Source: an uncultured Bacilli bacterium
Lineage (GTDB): Bacteria > Bacillota_I > Bacilli_A > RF39 > UBA660
DNA: 64,000 bases
Assembly (NCBI GenBank): GCA_934130045.1
Contig: CAKOXI010000003.1
Span: 14,306-78,305 of the forward strand
Direction of reading: 5' to 3'
The notes under the pieces are model-generated. The model saw only the letters and a list, made by a program, of their open reading frames with translations, made no database searches and was not told where the DNA came from. This document shows, in pieces, positions 33,604 through 43,271 of the stretch; position 1 is the first letter of the stretch; each line of letters opens with the position of its first letter. Both the position numbers and the translations under genes were made by a program.

Positions 33604-34284
33604 ATGAATTTAGATAAGGAATATAATAATATATTAGAAACTCTTGTTAGCATTTTTACTGTTAATGATGGTGATGTTAAGGTATTATTAATGAGAAAAA
33701 AAACAGAACCATATAAAGGATACTGGGTTTTACCTGGCGACTATGTTAAAAATAATGAAACGCTTGAAGATAATATTGTAGATACAATTTATAAAAAACT
33801 AGGTATATCTTCAATATATTTAGAACAAGCAAACTCATATAGCTCGCTTGAAAGAAATCCAGAGGGTAGAGTAGTTGCGTTTAATTTTTTAGCTCTTGTT
33901 GATTCTGTTAGTATTAAGTTAAAAAGAGTTGAAAGAGAAGATTATGAAACAAATTGGTTTAGTATTGATTCTATACCTAAGATGGGTTATGATCATGAAA
34001 TTATATTGGATAAGGCTATTGAATTATTAAAAAATAAATTAAGTGATTTTAATGCATTAAAGTATTTATTTCCAAGCGATTTTACTTTACCAGAATTACA
34101 GGGTGCTTATGAACAATTAATGAAAGTCAAAATTGATAGAAGAAATTTTAGAAAAAAAATATTAAATTCATCTCTTATAGAACCAACTGGAGATAAAAAC
34201 GATGGTTTTATGGGAAGACCCGCAAATTTATATAGATTTAAGACTGTTAATTTAGAAAATAGTTTAATTGAACAAACTGCATAA
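33604..34284 (+). CDS. NrtR-like transcriptional regulator with inactive Nudix domain
   Basis: The 226 residues contain a Nudix fold (about 1-150) and a C-terminal winged helix (about 155-226, TLPELQGAYEQLMKVKIDRRNFRKKI), the layout of NrtR/COG4111. The Nudix box (45-67) keeps the outer glycines (GDYVKNNETLEDN ... KKLGI), but R-E-x-x-E-E is D-T-I-Y-K-K, so hydrolysis is unlikely. NrtR proteins sense ADP-ribose-type ligands and repress NAD synthesis or related genes. No NAD genes are nearby; the targets may be the downstream str operon or elsewhere (unknown). Confidence 0.78.
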   Translation: MNLDKEYNNILETLVSIFTVNDGDVKVLLMRKKTEPYKGYWVLPGDYVKNNETLEDNIVDTIYKKLGISSIYLEQANSYSSLERNPEGRVVAFNFLALVDSVSIKLKRVEREDYETNWFSIDSIPKMGYDHEIILDKAIELLKNKLSDFNALKYLFPSDFTLPELQGAYEQLMKVKIDRRNFRKKILNSSLIEPTGDKNDGFMGRPANLYRFKTVNLENSLIEQTA

Positions 34285-34290
34285 AAGTTA

Positions 34291-34320
34291 TTGACAAACA
34301 TATAATTTAAGTGATATATT
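34291..34320 (+). promoter_or_regulatory. Promoter of the str operon
   Basis: TTGACA (34291-34296) with TATATT (34315-34320) at an 18-bp spacer. About 90 bases of leader precede the rpsL start. Confidence 0.7.
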
Positions 34321-34335
34321 ATTTGTGCATTCATT

Positions 34336-34394
34336 AAAGGTTTACTATTGTAAATCTTTATTTAAAAGGGATTTTGAAACACCTGGATGTGTTT
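34336..34394 (+). promoter_or_regulatory. rpsL leader with two hairpins
   Basis: Hairpin 1 is 34336-34345 with 34350-34359 (10 bp, one G-U, loop TATT). Hairpin 2 is a perfect 6-bp stem, 34377-34382 with 34389-34394, ending 19 bases before ATG 34413 and close to the AAAGGAGGG site. A control role is possible (str operons are autoregulated by S7 or S12 in some bacteria), but this is inference. Confidence 0.4.
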
Positions 34395-34412
34395 AATGAA
34401 AGGAGGGTAATT

Positions 34413-34832
34413 ATGCCTACTATTAATCAAATAATTAGAAAAGGAAGAACTGATAAGAAGAGAAAGACTAAAGCTCCAGCTTTAAATGTTGGATATGATA
34501 GTCGTAAGAAAAAACAAACTGATACAACTTCTCCTCAAAAACGTGGAGTATGTACTCGTGTTGGAACAATGACACCAAAGAAACCAAACTCAGCGCTTCG
34601 TAAATATGCTCGTGTTAGATTATCTAATGGTATGGAAGTAACTGCTTATATACCTGGAGAAGGACACAATTTACAAGAGCATAGTGTTGTTTTAATTCGT
34701 GGTGGACGTGTTAAAGACTTAATCGGTGTTCGTTATCATATTGTACGTGGTACTATGGATACTGCAGGAGTTGATAAAAGACGTCAAGGTCGTTCTAAAT
34801 ACGGAACAAAAAAACCAAAAGATAAAAAATAA
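34413..34832 (+). CDS. rpsL: 30S ribosomal protein S12
   Basis: S12 sits at the decoding centre of the small subunit. The 139-residue protein has [11 protein letters not shown], the loop [47 protein letters not shown] and [10 protein letters not shown]. The PKKPNSA loop holds the Lys found in streptomycin-sensitive S12. ATG 34413 follows AAAGGAGGG. First gene of the str operon. Confidence 0.98.
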   Translation: MPTINQIIRKGRTDKKRKTKAPALNVGYDSRKKKQTDTTSPQKRGVCTRVGTMTPKKPNSALRKYARVRLSNGMEVTAYIPGEGHNLQEHSVVLIRGGRVKDLIGVRYHIVRGTMDTAGVDKRRQGRSKYGTKKPKDKK

Positions 34833-34867
34833 TAGTTAAAGTATAATAATGGAAGGAGGATTTATTT

Positions 34868-35335
34868 ATGCGTAAAAGACGTGCTGTTAAAAGAGATGTT
34901 TTACCAGATCCAATATATAATTCAAAATTAGTTACTAAATTAATTAATACAATTATGATTGATGGTAAAAAAGGAATTGCTCAAAAAATTCTTTATGAAG
35001 CATTTGATTTAGTTAAAGAAAAAACAAATCAAGATCCAAATGAAGTTTTTGAAAAAGCAATGGAAAATATTAAACCAGCTCTAGAAGTTAAATCTCGTCG
35101 TGTAGGTGGAGCAAACTATCAAGTTCCAGTTGAAGTAAGACCTGATCGTGCTCGTGCTTTAGCACTTCGTTGGTTAGTTCAATACGCTAAGAGTAGAGGT
35201 GGACATTCAATGGCTGAAAATTTAGCTAACGAAATCATTGATGCTTCAAATGGTGTAGGAGCTGCTGTTAAGAAACGTGAAGATACACATAGAATGGCAG
35301 AAGCTAATAAAGCTTTCGCTCATTATCGTTGGTAA
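34868..35335 (+). CDS. rpsG: 30S ribosomal protein S7
   Basis: This primary binder of the 16S 3' major domain has 155 residues, with [36 protein letters not shown] and [20 protein letters not shown], all standard. GGAGGAT precedes the ATG. Second gene of rpsL-rpsG-fusA-tuf. S7 is the usual translational repressor of this operon. Confidence 0.98.
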   Translation: MRKRRAVKRDVLPDPIYNSKLVTKLINTIMIDGKKGIAQKILYEAFDLVKEKTNQDPNEVFEKAMENIKPALEVKSRRVGGANYQVPVEVRPDRARALALRWLVQYAKSRGGHSMAENLANEIIDASNGVGAAVKKREDTHRMAEANKAFAHYRW

Positions 35336-35362
35336 TAATATAAAATTTGAAAGGAAAAAAAT

Positions 35363-37435
35363 ATGGCTCGTGAATATAGTTTAGAGAAAACTCGTAACTT
35401 TGGAATTATGGCACATATCGATGCTGGTAAAACAACATCTACTGAACGTGTATTATTCCATACTGGAAAAATTCACAAAATTGGGGAAACACATGATGGT
35501 GCTTCTCAAATGGACTGGATGGCTCAGGAACAAGAACGTGGTATAACTATTACATCAGCTGCAACAACTGCCTTTTGGAAAGATTATAGATTAAATATAA
35601 TTGATACTCCAGGACACGTTGATTTTACAGTTGAAGTATCAAGATCACTTCGTGTATTAGATGGAGCTGTTGCTTTACTTGATGCACAAGCTGGTGTTGA
35701 ACCACAAACAGAAACTGTTTGGCGTCAAGCTAGTGAATTCAAAGTACCTCGTTTAATTTTCTGTAATAAAATGGATAAAATGGGTGCTAGCTTTGAATAC
35801 AGTTTAAGTACAATTGATAGTCGCCTAGGCGTTAATGCTAAACCAATTGAATGGCCAATTGGTGCTGAAAACGAATTTAATGGTGTTATTGATTTAATTA
35901 CTAGAACTGCATATCACTATGACGGCAAACCAGAAGAAAATCCAACTATAATTGATATTCCAAGTGAATTAGTTGATATAGTTGAAGAAAAACGTACTGA
36001 ATTAATTGAAGCAGTTGCTGAATTTGATGATGAATTAATGAACAAATACTTAGAAGGTGAAGAAGTTTCAATTGAATTGATTAAAAGAGCAATTAGAAAA
36101 GGAACTTTAAAAGCTGAATTCTTCCCAGTATTATGTGGAACTGCTTTAGGAAATAAAGGTATTAAATTAATGCTTGATGCAGTAATTGATTATTTACCAG
36201 CTCCAACAGATATCGAATCTATTAAGGGTGTTGATATGGATGGAAATGAAATAGTAAGACATCCATCTGATTCAGAACCATTTGCAGCTTTAGCATTTAA
36301 GGTTATGACAGATCCATTTGTTGGTAGATTAACATTCTTTAGAGTTTATTCAGGACACTTAAGTAGTGGATCTTATGTATTAAATTCTACAAAGGGAGAA
36401 AAAGAAAGAGTTGGTCGTTTGCTTCGTATGCATGCAAATACTCGTACAGAAATTACTGATGTTTATGCAGGTGATATTGGAGCTGCAGTAGGACTTAAAA
36501 ATACTACTACTGGAGATACTTTATGTGATGAAAAGAATCCATGTATTCTTGAATCAATGGAATTCCCAGAACCAGTTATTGAACTTGCTGTTGAACCAAA
36601 ATCTAAAGCTGATCAAGATAAAATGGCTATTGCCTTACAAAAATTAGCTGAAGAAGATCCAACATTTAGAGCAAGTACAAATCATGAAACTGGTCAAACT
36701 ATTATAGCTGGTATGGGTGAATTGCACCTTGATATCATTGTTGACCGTATGAAAAGAGAATTTGGCGTTGAAGCAAATATTGGTCAACCACAAGTATCAT
36801 ATCGTGAGACTATTACTCAAACTGCTGAATGTGAAGGAAAATATATTAAACAATCAGGTGGACGTGGACAATATGGTCATGTTTGGATTAAATTTGAACC
36901 AAATCCTGATAAAGGATATGAATTTGTTGACGCAATTGTTGGTGGTGTAGTTCCAAGAGAATATATACCAGTTACAGATAAGGGATTACAAGATGCACTA
37001 AAAACAGGTGTTTTAGCAGGTTATCCAATGGTTGATGTAAAAGCAACTTTATTTGATGGTTCATATCATGATGTTGACTCATCAGAAATGGCATTTAAAA
37101 TTGCTGCATCATTAGCTTTAAAAGAAGCAAAAAATAAATGTAAACCAGTATTACTTGAACCTATTATGAAAGTACAAGTAATTGTACCAGATGAATATTT
37201 AGGAAATGTTATGGGAGATATTACATCACGTCGTGGACGTCCACTTGGTCAAGAATCAAGAGGAAATGCATTAGCAATTGATGCGATGGTACCACTTTCT
37301 GAAATGTTTGGTTATGCTACAAGTTTAAGAAGTAATACACAAGGTCGTGGAAACTTTACAATGGTATTTGATCATTATGAAGAAGTTCCAAGAAACATTG
37401 CAGAAGAAATTATCAAAAAAAATGGTGGTAATTAA
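35363..37435 (+). CDS. fusA: Elongation factor G
   Basis: This GTPase drives ribosomal translocation. The 690 residues include the P-loop [15 protein letters not shown], switch [22 protein letters not shown] and NKMDKMGA, plus the C-terminal domains around [10 protein letters not shown]. Full length, with the normal five-domain order. AAAGGAA precedes the ATG. Codon use contains more CGT/GGT than neighbours, as in highly expressed genes. Confidence 0.98.
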   Translation: MAREYSLEKTRNFGIMAHIDAGKTTSTERVLFHTGKIHKIGETHDGASQMDWMAQEQERGITITSAATTAFWKDYRLNIIDTPGHVDFTVEVSRSLRVLDGAVALLDAQAGVEPQTETVWRQASEFKVPRLIFCNKMDKMGASFEYSLSTIDSRLGVNAKPIEWPIGAENEFNGVIDLITRTAYHYDGKPEENPTIIDIPSELVDIVEEKRTELIEAVAEFDDELMNKYLEGEEVSIELIKRAIRKGTLKAEFFPVLCGTALGNKGIKLMLDAVIDYLPAPTDIESIKGVDMDGNEIVRHPSDSEPFAALAFKVMTDPFVGRLTFFRVYSGHLSSGSYVLNSTKGEKERVGRLLRMHANTRTEITDVYAGDIGAAVGLKNTTTGDTLCDEKNPCILESMEFPEPVIELAVEPKSKADQDKMAIALQKLAEEDPTFRASTNHETGQTIIAGMGELHLDIIVDRMKREFGVEANIGQPQVSYRETITQTAECEGKYIKQSGGRGQYGHVWIKFEPNPDKGYEFVDAIVGGVVPREYIPVTDKGLQDALKTGVLAGYPMVDVKATLFDGSYHDVDSSEMAFKIAASLALKEAKNKCKPVLLEPIMKVQVIVPDEYLGNVMGDITSRRGRPLGQESRGNALAIDAMVPLSEMFGYATSLRSNTQGRGNFTMVFDHYEEVPRNIAEEIIKKNGGN

Positions 37436-37466
37436 TAATTATTAAAATTACTAAAAAATGTGTCAA

Positions 37467-37510
37467 ACAAGGGGAAAATGCTTGAAATTTTTCTCTTGTT
37501 GATATAAAAT
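37467..37510 (+). promoter_or_regulatory. Hairpin and internal promoter before tuf
   Basis: A 12-bp stem with two G-U pairs (37467-37478 with 37488-37499, 9-nt loop) lies between fusA and tuf. Overlapping it is TTGAAA (37482-37487), a 17-bp spacer and TAAAAT (37505-37510), a plausible tuf promoter. Extra tuf transcription from its own promoter is common and would explain the layout. Confidence 0.55.
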
Positions 37511-37544
37511 AATAAATGTAAATAATTAAAGGAGGAAATTTAAA

Positions 37545-38729
37545 ATGGCAAAACAAAAATTTGATCGTTCAAAACCACATGTTAACATTGGTACAATTGG
37601 ACACGTAGACCATGGTAAAACTACTTTAACAGCAGCTATTACTAATGTTCTATCTAAAAAAGGATTTGCAGATTTCGTTGATTATGCAAATATTGATAAA
37701 GCTCCAGAAGAAAGAGAAAGAGGTATTACAATTAATACTTCACACGTTGAGTATCAAACTGAAAAAAGACATTATGCTCACGTTGACTGTCCTGGACATG
37801 CTGACTATGTAAAAAACATGATTACTGGTGCAGCTCAAATGGATGGTGCAATCTTAGTTATTGCAGCAACTGATGGACCTATGGCTCAAACTCGTGAACA
37901 TATCTTACTTTCACGTCAAGTTGGTGTTCCTCGTATGGTTGTATTCATGAACAAATGTGATATGGTTGATGATGAGGAATTATTAGACTTAGTTGAAATG
38001 GAAATTCGTGAATTATTAAATGAATACGGATTTGAAGGAGATGAAACTCCAATCATTCGTGGTTCAGCATTAAAAGCTCTTGAAGGAGATCCAAAATATG
38101 AACAATCTATTCTTGATTTAATGGATGCTGTTGATAATTGGATTCAAACTCCAACTCGTGACACTGATAAACCATTCTTAATGCCAGTTGAAGATGTATT
38201 CACAATCACTGGTCGTGGTACTGTTGTTACAGGACGTGTTGAAAGAGGTCAATTAAAACTTAATGATGAAGTTGAAATCGTTGGTCTTAAAGAAACTAAG
38301 AAAACTGTTGTTACAGGAATTGAAATGTTTAGAAAACAATTAGACTATACTGAAGCAGGAGATAATGCTGGTGTATTATTACGTGGTATTGCTCGTGAAG
38401 ATGTTGAACGTGGACAAGTTTTAGCTAAACCTGGAACAGTTACTCCACATACTAAATTCAAAGCTCAAGTTTATGTACTTAGCAAAGAAGAAGGTGGAAG
38501 ACATACTCCATTCTTTAGTAACTATCGTCCACAATTCTATTTCCGTACTACAGATGTTACTGGTGTTATTGAATTACCAGAAGGTGTAGAAATGGTTATG
38601 CCTGGAGATAATGTTGAAATGACAGTTGAATTAATTGCTCCTATCGCTATCGAAAATGGAACTAAGTTCTCAATTCGTGAAGGTGGTAGAACAGTTGGTG
38701 CTGGTAACGTTTCAGAAGTTATTAAATAA
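37545..38729 (+). CDS. tuf: Elongation factor Tu
   Basis: EF-Tu carries aminoacyl-tRNA to the ribosome as a GTP complex. The 394 residues start with [23 protein letters not shown] (P-loop) and include [32 protein letters not shown] and the [13 protein letters not shown] segment of domain 2. Standard length. It ends the str operon before a terminator. Confidence 0.99.
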   Translation: MAKQKFDRSKPHVNIGTIGHVDHGKTTLTAAITNVLSKKGFADFVDYANIDKAPEERERGITINTSHVEYQTEKRHYAHVDCPGHADYVKNMITGAAQMDGAILVIAATDGPMAQTREHILLSRQVGVPRMVVFMNKCDMVDDEELLDLVEMEIRELLNEYGFEGDETPIIRGSALKALEGDPKYEQSILDLMDAVDNWIQTPTRDTDKPFLMPVEDVFTITGRGTVVTGRVERGQLKLNDEVEIVGLKETKKTVVTGIEMFRKQLDYTEAGDNAGVLLRGIAREDVERGQVLAKPGTVTPHTKFKAQVYVLSKEEGGRHTPFFSNYRPQFYFRTTDVTGVIELPEGVEMVMPGDNVEMTVELIAPIAIENGTKFSIREGGRTVGAGNVSEVIK

Positions 38730-38741
38730 TTAATTATAAAG

Positions 38742-38775
38742 AAAACAAGGAATAGTTTTTATTGCTTGTTTTTTT
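38742..38775 (+). terminator. Terminator after tuf
   Basis: An 8-bp perfect outer stem (38742-38749 with 38765-38772) continues inward with AATA/TATT after one mismatch; seven T's follow. Confidence 0.8.
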
Positions 38776-38797
38776 GCAATAGTATTTGGAGGTTAAT

Positions 38798-39499
38798 ATG
38801 AAATATAAAAGAATATTATTAAAACTTAGTGGTGAATCGCTTGGTAGTGATAAAAATAAAGGAATTGATTTTGATAAAGTCCTTGATATTTGTTCAGAAA
38901 TTAAAGATGTTGTAGAAAAGACTAATATTGAACTTGGAATTGTAGTAGGTGGCGGAAATTTCTGGAGAGGTAGAAGTAATGGACACATGGATAGATGTAC
39001 ATCTGATTATATAGGGATGCTTGCAACAACAATGAATGCCTTAGCTTTAAATGATGCATTTAAACAACTTGGTCAGGAATCAAGAGTTCAAACTGGTATT
39101 GAAATGCGCCAAATTTCAGAATTTTATATTAAAAATAGAGCAGAAAGACATATGCAAAAGGGTAGAATAGTTATTTTTGGTTGTGGTACTGGAAGTCCTT
39201 TCTTTTCAACTGATACAGCTGCAGCCTTAAGATCAGCGGAAATTAATGCCGATATCTTAATTAAAGCTACCAATGTTGATGGAATATATAATTGTGATCC
39301 TAAAACAAACAAAGACGCTAAAAAAATAAGTGAATTATCATATATAGATGTATTAAATAAAAATATAAAAGTTATGGATTCAACTGCTATAACATTATGT
39401 ATGGATCAACATATTCCTATTTTAGTTTATAATCTTAATAATAAAGGTGATTTGTTTAAAATTATAAATGGTGAAAAAATAGGAACAATTGTTAAATAA
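38798..39499 (+). CDS. pyrH: UMP kinase
   Basis: It phosphorylates UMP to UDP (amino-acid-kinase fold). The 233 residues show KRILLKLSGESLG at the start, VVGGGNFWRG, GSPFFSTDTAAALRSAEI and KATNVDGIYNCDP. ATG 38798 follows GGAGG. The usual neighbours tsf and frr are not adjacent here; the following gene is a tiny membrane protein. Confidence 0.97.
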   Translation: MKYKRILLKLSGESLGSDKNKGIDFDKVLDICSEIKDVVEKTNIELGIVVGGGNFWRGRSNGHMDRCTSDYIGMLATTMNALALNDAFKQLGQESRVQTGIEMRQISEFYIKNRAERHMQKGRIVIFGCGTGSPFFSTDTAAALRSAEINADILIKATNVDGIYNCDPKTNKDAKKISELSYIDVLNKNIKVMDSTAITLCMDQHIPILVYNLNNKGDLFKIINGEKIGTIVK

Positions 39500-39555
39500 T
39501 AATTATATTTTATAAATATCTGCACATATTATAATTAAATTAATATGGAAAGAGA

Positions 39556-39696
39556 ATGAGTATAATGAATTTAATACAAATTAATAATCCCAATACATTT
39601 GATAATGGATTTAAATTATTATTGATTATATCTATTATAGGTATTGGTGGAATAATGATTTTATTTACAAAATTATATTTAGATAATAAAAAATAA
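39556..39696 (+). CDS. Small single-span membrane protein (46 aa)
   Basis: An intact 46-codon frame between pyrH and the FemX gene. The product has a polar start (MNLIQINNPNTFDNGF), one hydrophobic helix (LLLIISIIGIGGIMILF) and a short basic tail (LYLDNKK), so a single-span membrane protein is predicted. GGAAAGAG lies just before ATG 39556 (ATG 39565 is an alternative). The stop lies at the edge of the terminator hairpin. Function unknown; coding status supported mainly by the site and the span. Confidence 0.55.
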   Translation: MSIMNLIQINNPNTFDNGFKLLLIISIIGIGGIMILFTKLYLDNKK

Positions 39697-39721
39697 AGAA
39701 ATAGATTTTGTCTATTTCTTT
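39695..39721. terminator. Bidirectional terminator
   Basis: A perfect 11-bp stem (39695-39705 with 39711-39721) with a 5-nt loop serves the small gene and the convergent femX gene, whose stop codon is in the 3' arm. Confidence 0.85.
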
Positions 39722-40959
39722 AATATTTTTGCAAGTGGTCTTGCATTTTGGTACATAAAGTATAGTGGACCATTTGTAATTAATTCTAAATCACCGATAT
39801 ATTCATATACATTAGCTCCAAAATTTAATTTAAATTGTGTTAAACCACTATATTGTGTATCCTTTGTTATATTTGCTAGCCCTCCAATACTAAATTTTTT
39901 GTAACCTTCTTTAGAATATTTTTCTATTAATTTCCAAATAAGTAAATGTTTTGCATTAAATTTTTTATATTTAGAATCGTAACCATCCATTAACATATAA
40001 ATGGTATCACCATATTTAATGGTTAAAAGTGAGGCAATAACTACACCAGTTGGATTTTGACTCATAATATTAGTTGCATTTATTAAATTTACTCTATATT
40101 CACTTACTTGATTTTCAAGACTAATTTTTTTAGCAATACTTTTTTTAGTATTAATATTTTTAGTCATTATCACATCATGATTAAATTTTTCACTTTCTTG
40201 TACTTTTAGTTGATATTTTGTTTGTAGATTTTTTAAAAAATGGGTACTATCTAATTTAGCATAATAAAAGTCAATTAAATTTCTTTTTTCATAAAAATAA
40301 TAACAGTCTTGATAATATCTTAAATCTCTTGGATATTTATTTTTGGTCTCAAGATATAAATATTGTAAAGTATTTTGATTACCCTTATAAATTGTTACAC
40401 CATTATTATCTGCGCTTCTAATTTTGGTACGATATTCTTTTTTTATATTTGAAAAAGTTTCAAAATAAGGTCTATTTAAATCAATTACTGCTTCAAATCT
40501 AGGTTTTAGAGCTTCAAAATTATCATTAAATCCTAAATGATAGTAACCTAATTTTTTTAAATTATTAAATATTTCTTCAAATTTAGGATTACTATATATA
40601 ATTTCCTTATTAGAATTATAAATATATTTAACAATTAAAGGATTTAATTTTAAAGCAATAACATTTATTTTGCCTAAGAATTTTTTAATACCATTAGTAA
40701 ATTCAGAAACAAGATTGTTATTTTCATAATCAATTAAGAAACCATGAGGAGCATATGCATATTTGAATCCATCTCTTTTTTCAATTAAAAAAATTGAAGC
40801 TGCAACTATATTATTGTTATCAATCATACCTAAAAAAATACTTTCAAAATTCTGCTTGTTCATAATAAATGCATATTCTTTGGTTTGATAAATAGATTTG
40901 ATACTATAATTATCAGCAAATTTAGTAAATTCATCATTTGTTAATTGTTTTATAATCAT
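39712..40959 (-). CDS. FemABX-family peptidoglycan bridge aminoacyltransferase
   Basis: The 415-residue protein belongs to the FemABX family, which uses aminoacyl-tRNA to build peptidoglycan interpeptide bridges at the inner membrane face. It begins with FADNYSIKSIYQTKEYAFIM, has YAYAPHGFLIDYEN, then KKEYRTKIRSADNNGVTIYKG, a helical pair of coiled-coil-like arms (about 225-285), and ends with FSIGGLANITKD and YSGLTQFKLNFGANVYEYIGDLEL. All are standard FemX/FmhB-type landmarks. The amino acid cannot be told. Confidence 0.92.
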   Translation of the reverse strand: MIIKQLTNDEFTKFADNYSIKSIYQTKEYAFIMNKQNFESIFLGMIDNNNIVAASIFLIEKRDGFKYAYAPHGFLIDYENNNLVSEFTNGIKKFLGKINVIALKLNPLIVKYIYNSNKEIIYSNPKFEEIFNNLKKLGYYHLGFNDNFEALKPRFEAVIDLNRPYFETFSNIKKEYRTKIRSADNNGVTIYKGNQNTLQYLYLETKNKYPRDLRYYQDCYYFYEKRNLIDFYYAKLDSTHFLKNLQTKYQLKVQESEKFNHDVIMTKNINTKKSIAKKISLENQVSEYRVNLINATNIMSQNPTGVVIASLLTIKYGDTIYMLMDGYDSKYKKFNAKHLLIWKLIEKYSKEGYKKFSIGGLANITKDTQYSGLTQFKLNFGANVYEYIGDLELITNGPLYFMYQNARPLAKILKK

Positions 40960-41030
40960 GTAATCATCCTCCGTAACATGAATTATATCATTATAGCATA
41001 TTTTTATTTAATAGTAACTATTTTGAGTAA

Positions 41031-41057
41031 AAAAAGATAGAATTTTCTATCCTTTTT
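41031..41057. terminator. Terminator beyond the DUF1540 gene
   Basis: GATAG/CTATC stem (41036-41040 with 41047-41051) with A and T runs on both sides; short, A/T-rich extension of the stem is possible. Confidence 0.55.
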
Positions 41058-41214
41058 AATTATCTTTTTGGTAGCTATTACACATTGTTGCTTTTTTATC
41101 TTTATCTTGACCACAATTACAAACTTCAATTTTATTTAATGAGCAACAATTTTGTTTACAATTACAAAATTTACAATCATGTACACTACAACAAATTTTT
41201 TGTTTATTATCCAT
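41056..41214 (-). CDS. DUF1540-type cysteine-rich small protein (52 aa)
   Basis: This small intact frame sits in what otherwise looks like a 340-base gap. The 52-residue product has ten cysteines in a DUF1540-like pattern: CCSVHDCKFCNCKQNCCSLNKIEVCNC and a final C-N-S-Y-Q. DUF1540 proteins are small Firmicutes proteins, probably metal-binding, of unknown function. A GGTGATT site precedes the start on the minus strand. The rest of the gap (40960-41055 and 41215-41299) holds only promoters and leaders. Confidence 0.8.
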   Translation of the reverse strand: MDNKQKICCSVHDCKFCNCKQNCCSLNKIEVCNCGQDKDKKATMCNSYQKDN

Positions 41215-41299
41215 TCTAATCACCATTAATATTATTGTATAAATATAAAATTTTATTCATAAAAAATTTTTTTCGTAATACGATTTATTAGGTGATAAA

Positions 41300-42211
41300 A
41301 TGGACAAGATAAAAATAGGAATACCAAGAGCACTACACTATTATTATTATGGCAATTTATGGAAAAATTTTTTTGAAAATATTGACTGTGAAGTAATCAT
41401 AAGCCCAGCAACCAATAGAGAAATTATAAATAATGGTATTAAATACGCAAATGATGAGATGTGTCTCGCTTTAAAAATATATTTAGGTCATGTAGCATAC
41501 TTAAAAGACAAATGTGATTATGTATTAGTACCAAGAATTGATAAGTATGACATAAATAATCAAACATGTACTAATTTTTTAGCTATTTATGATATTGTTA
41601 ATAATTTAATGGATATAAAATTATTAAATTACAATATTGATAATGAATTAGGGGAAGATGAATTATCGGGATTAGTACAAATTGGAAAATATTTAAATGT
41701 TCCAATAAGTGATTCAATTAGGGCTTATAATAAGGCATTTAAAATTTCTAAACAAATAAGTGATAAAGATATTATTATTAATAGTAAAAAATTAAATAAT
41801 GATACGCTAAAAATTTTATTAGTAGGACATCCTTATATTATGTATGATCAATATTTTGGAATTCCTATTATAAAAATGCTTAAAAATAATAATATTGAAA
41901 TTATTTATTGTGATAAATTTGATAGTAAGGTTACAAATGAATTATCTAATAAAATTTCTTCTTCACTATATTGGAAATATAACAAGGAAGAAATCGGTTC
42001 AATAGAGTTATGCAAGAATAAAATAGATGGGGTGATTTTTATTTCTTCTTTTCCATGTGGTCCAGATTCTTTAGTAAATGAACTTGCAATGAGGAAAATA
42101 CAAAAACCATATATAAATATAATTATTGATGATATTGACTCTTTAACAGGAATAGAAACAAGAATAGAAAGTTTTGTTGATATATTAAATGAAAAATATA
42201 AAACAATCTAA
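41300..42211 (+). CDS. Acyl-CoA dehydratase activase-related protein, DUF2229-type component
   Basis: The 303 residues start with KIKIGIPRALHYYYYGNLWKNFFENIDCEV and continue ISPATNREIINNGIKYANDEMCLALKIYLGHVAYL, the conserved part of the middle of large 2-hydroxyglutaryl-CoA-dehydratase-activase-related proteins. Cys in DEMC is a candidate Fe-S ligand. A second segment SSFPCGPDSLVNEL repeats the Cys theme. In most organisms this is one domain of a protein of about 1400 residues; here it is a separate gene. The role of the family is unknown. It overlaps the next gene by 23 bases. Confidence 0.8.
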   Translation: MDKIKIGIPRALHYYYYGNLWKNFFENIDCEVIISPATNREIINNGIKYANDEMCLALKIYLGHVAYLKDKCDYVLVPRIDKYDINNQTCTNFLAIYDIVNNLMDIKLLNYNIDNELGEDELSGLVQIGKYLNVPISDSIRAYNKAFKISKQISDKDIIINSKKLNNDTLKILLVGHPYIMYDQYFGIPIIKMLKNNNIEIIYCDKFDSKVTNELSNKISSSLYWKYNKEEIGSIELCKNKIDGVIFISSFPCGPDSLVNELAMRKIQKPYINIIIDDIDSLTGIETRIESFVDILNEKYKTI

Positions 42212-43271
42212 AAAAATATTATCGTTTCCTCATATGGGAAATTACTATGTTCCTGTTAAATTTTTATTTAAACATATATTTAGTATGGAGATAATGTCAG
42301 CTCCTCAAATTACTAAAAAAACGATTGAACTTGGTACAAAATATAGTCCAGATTTTGTTTGTACACCTTTTAAATACACTCTAGGTAATTTTATAGAATC
42401 ATTAGATAAAGGAGCAAATATATTAGTTCAAGCAGGTGGGGGTTGTAGATATGGTTATTATGGTGAACTACAAGAACAAATATTAAAAGATTTAGGTTAT
42501 GATTTTGAATTTATTAATTTTGTAAGTGCAGGACGAATTAATTTAAAAAAAATAAAAAAAGAAATTAAGAAAATTGATGAAAAATTTAATACTATTAAAG
42601 CTTTATATTATTTTTTTATTACATCAAAAATGATTAAATATATGGATAAAATTGATAATATTATTAGAAAGAATATTGGATTTGAGGTTGAAAAAGATAG
42701 TTTTATAAAATTAAATAATAAAATGTTAAAGGATTTTGGTAAAGTTAAGTCATTTCATCAATTAAGAAAAAAATATAAATTTTATTTAAAAGAATTTAAT
42801 AAAATACCTATAAATAAACCAGCTGATTGTTTAAGGGTTGGTATAATAGGTGAATTATATACTGTAATGGAACCTTTTTCTAATTATTATTTAGAAAAAG
42901 AATTGGCAAGTTATAATATAGAAATTAAAAGATATACTAATGTTCATTATTTGGTTTTTGAAAAAGCAAAAAAAGTAAAAAAATATTTAAAATATGCTGG
43001 TGAATATATTAAATATAGAATGGGTGCGGATGCACATGACAATATAGGTAGATGTAAATATTTATGTACCCATGGGTATGATGGAATAATACATATAAAA
43101 TCTTCCTTTTGTACTCCGGAAATTGGAGCAATGCCGATATTGAACAAAATTTGTAAACAATATGATGTACCAATTATATATTTTAGTTTTGATTCAAATA
43201 CATCAGAGGTAGGAATAAAAACTAGAATTGAAGCTTTCTATGATATGATAGAAATGAGGAGAAAAAAGTGA
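42189..43271 (+). CDS. Acyl-CoA dehydratase activase-related protein, COG3581-type component
   Basis: The 360-residue protein resembles the D-component-like part of the same large family: ILSFPHMGNYYVPVKFLFKHIF, GTKYSPDFVCTPFKYTLGNFIESLDKGANILVQAGGGCRYGYYGE, and near the end KSSFCTPEIGAMPILN. Cys residues in FVCTPF, GGGCRYG and SFCTPE are candidate cluster ligands. It is encoded between the DUF2229-type protein and the ATPase, overlapping both (23 and 4 bases). The substrate is not known. Confidence 0.8.
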   Translation: MKNIKQSKKILSFPHMGNYYVPVKFLFKHIFSMEIMSAPQITKKTIELGTKYSPDFVCTPFKYTLGNFIESLDKGANILVQAGGGCRYGYYGELQEQILKDLGYDFEFINFVSAGRINLKKIKKEIKKIDEKFNTIKALYYFFITSKMIKYMDKIDNIIRKNIGFEVEKDSFIKLNNKMLKDFGKVKSFHQLRKKYKFYLKEFNKIPINKPADCLRVGIIGELYTVMEPFSNYYLEKELASYNIEIKRYTNVHYLVFEKAKKVKKYLKYAGEYIKYRMGADAHDNIGRCKYLCTHGYDGIIHIKSSFCTPEIGAMPILNKICKQYDVPIIYFSFDSNTSEVGIKTRIEAFYDMIEMRRKK

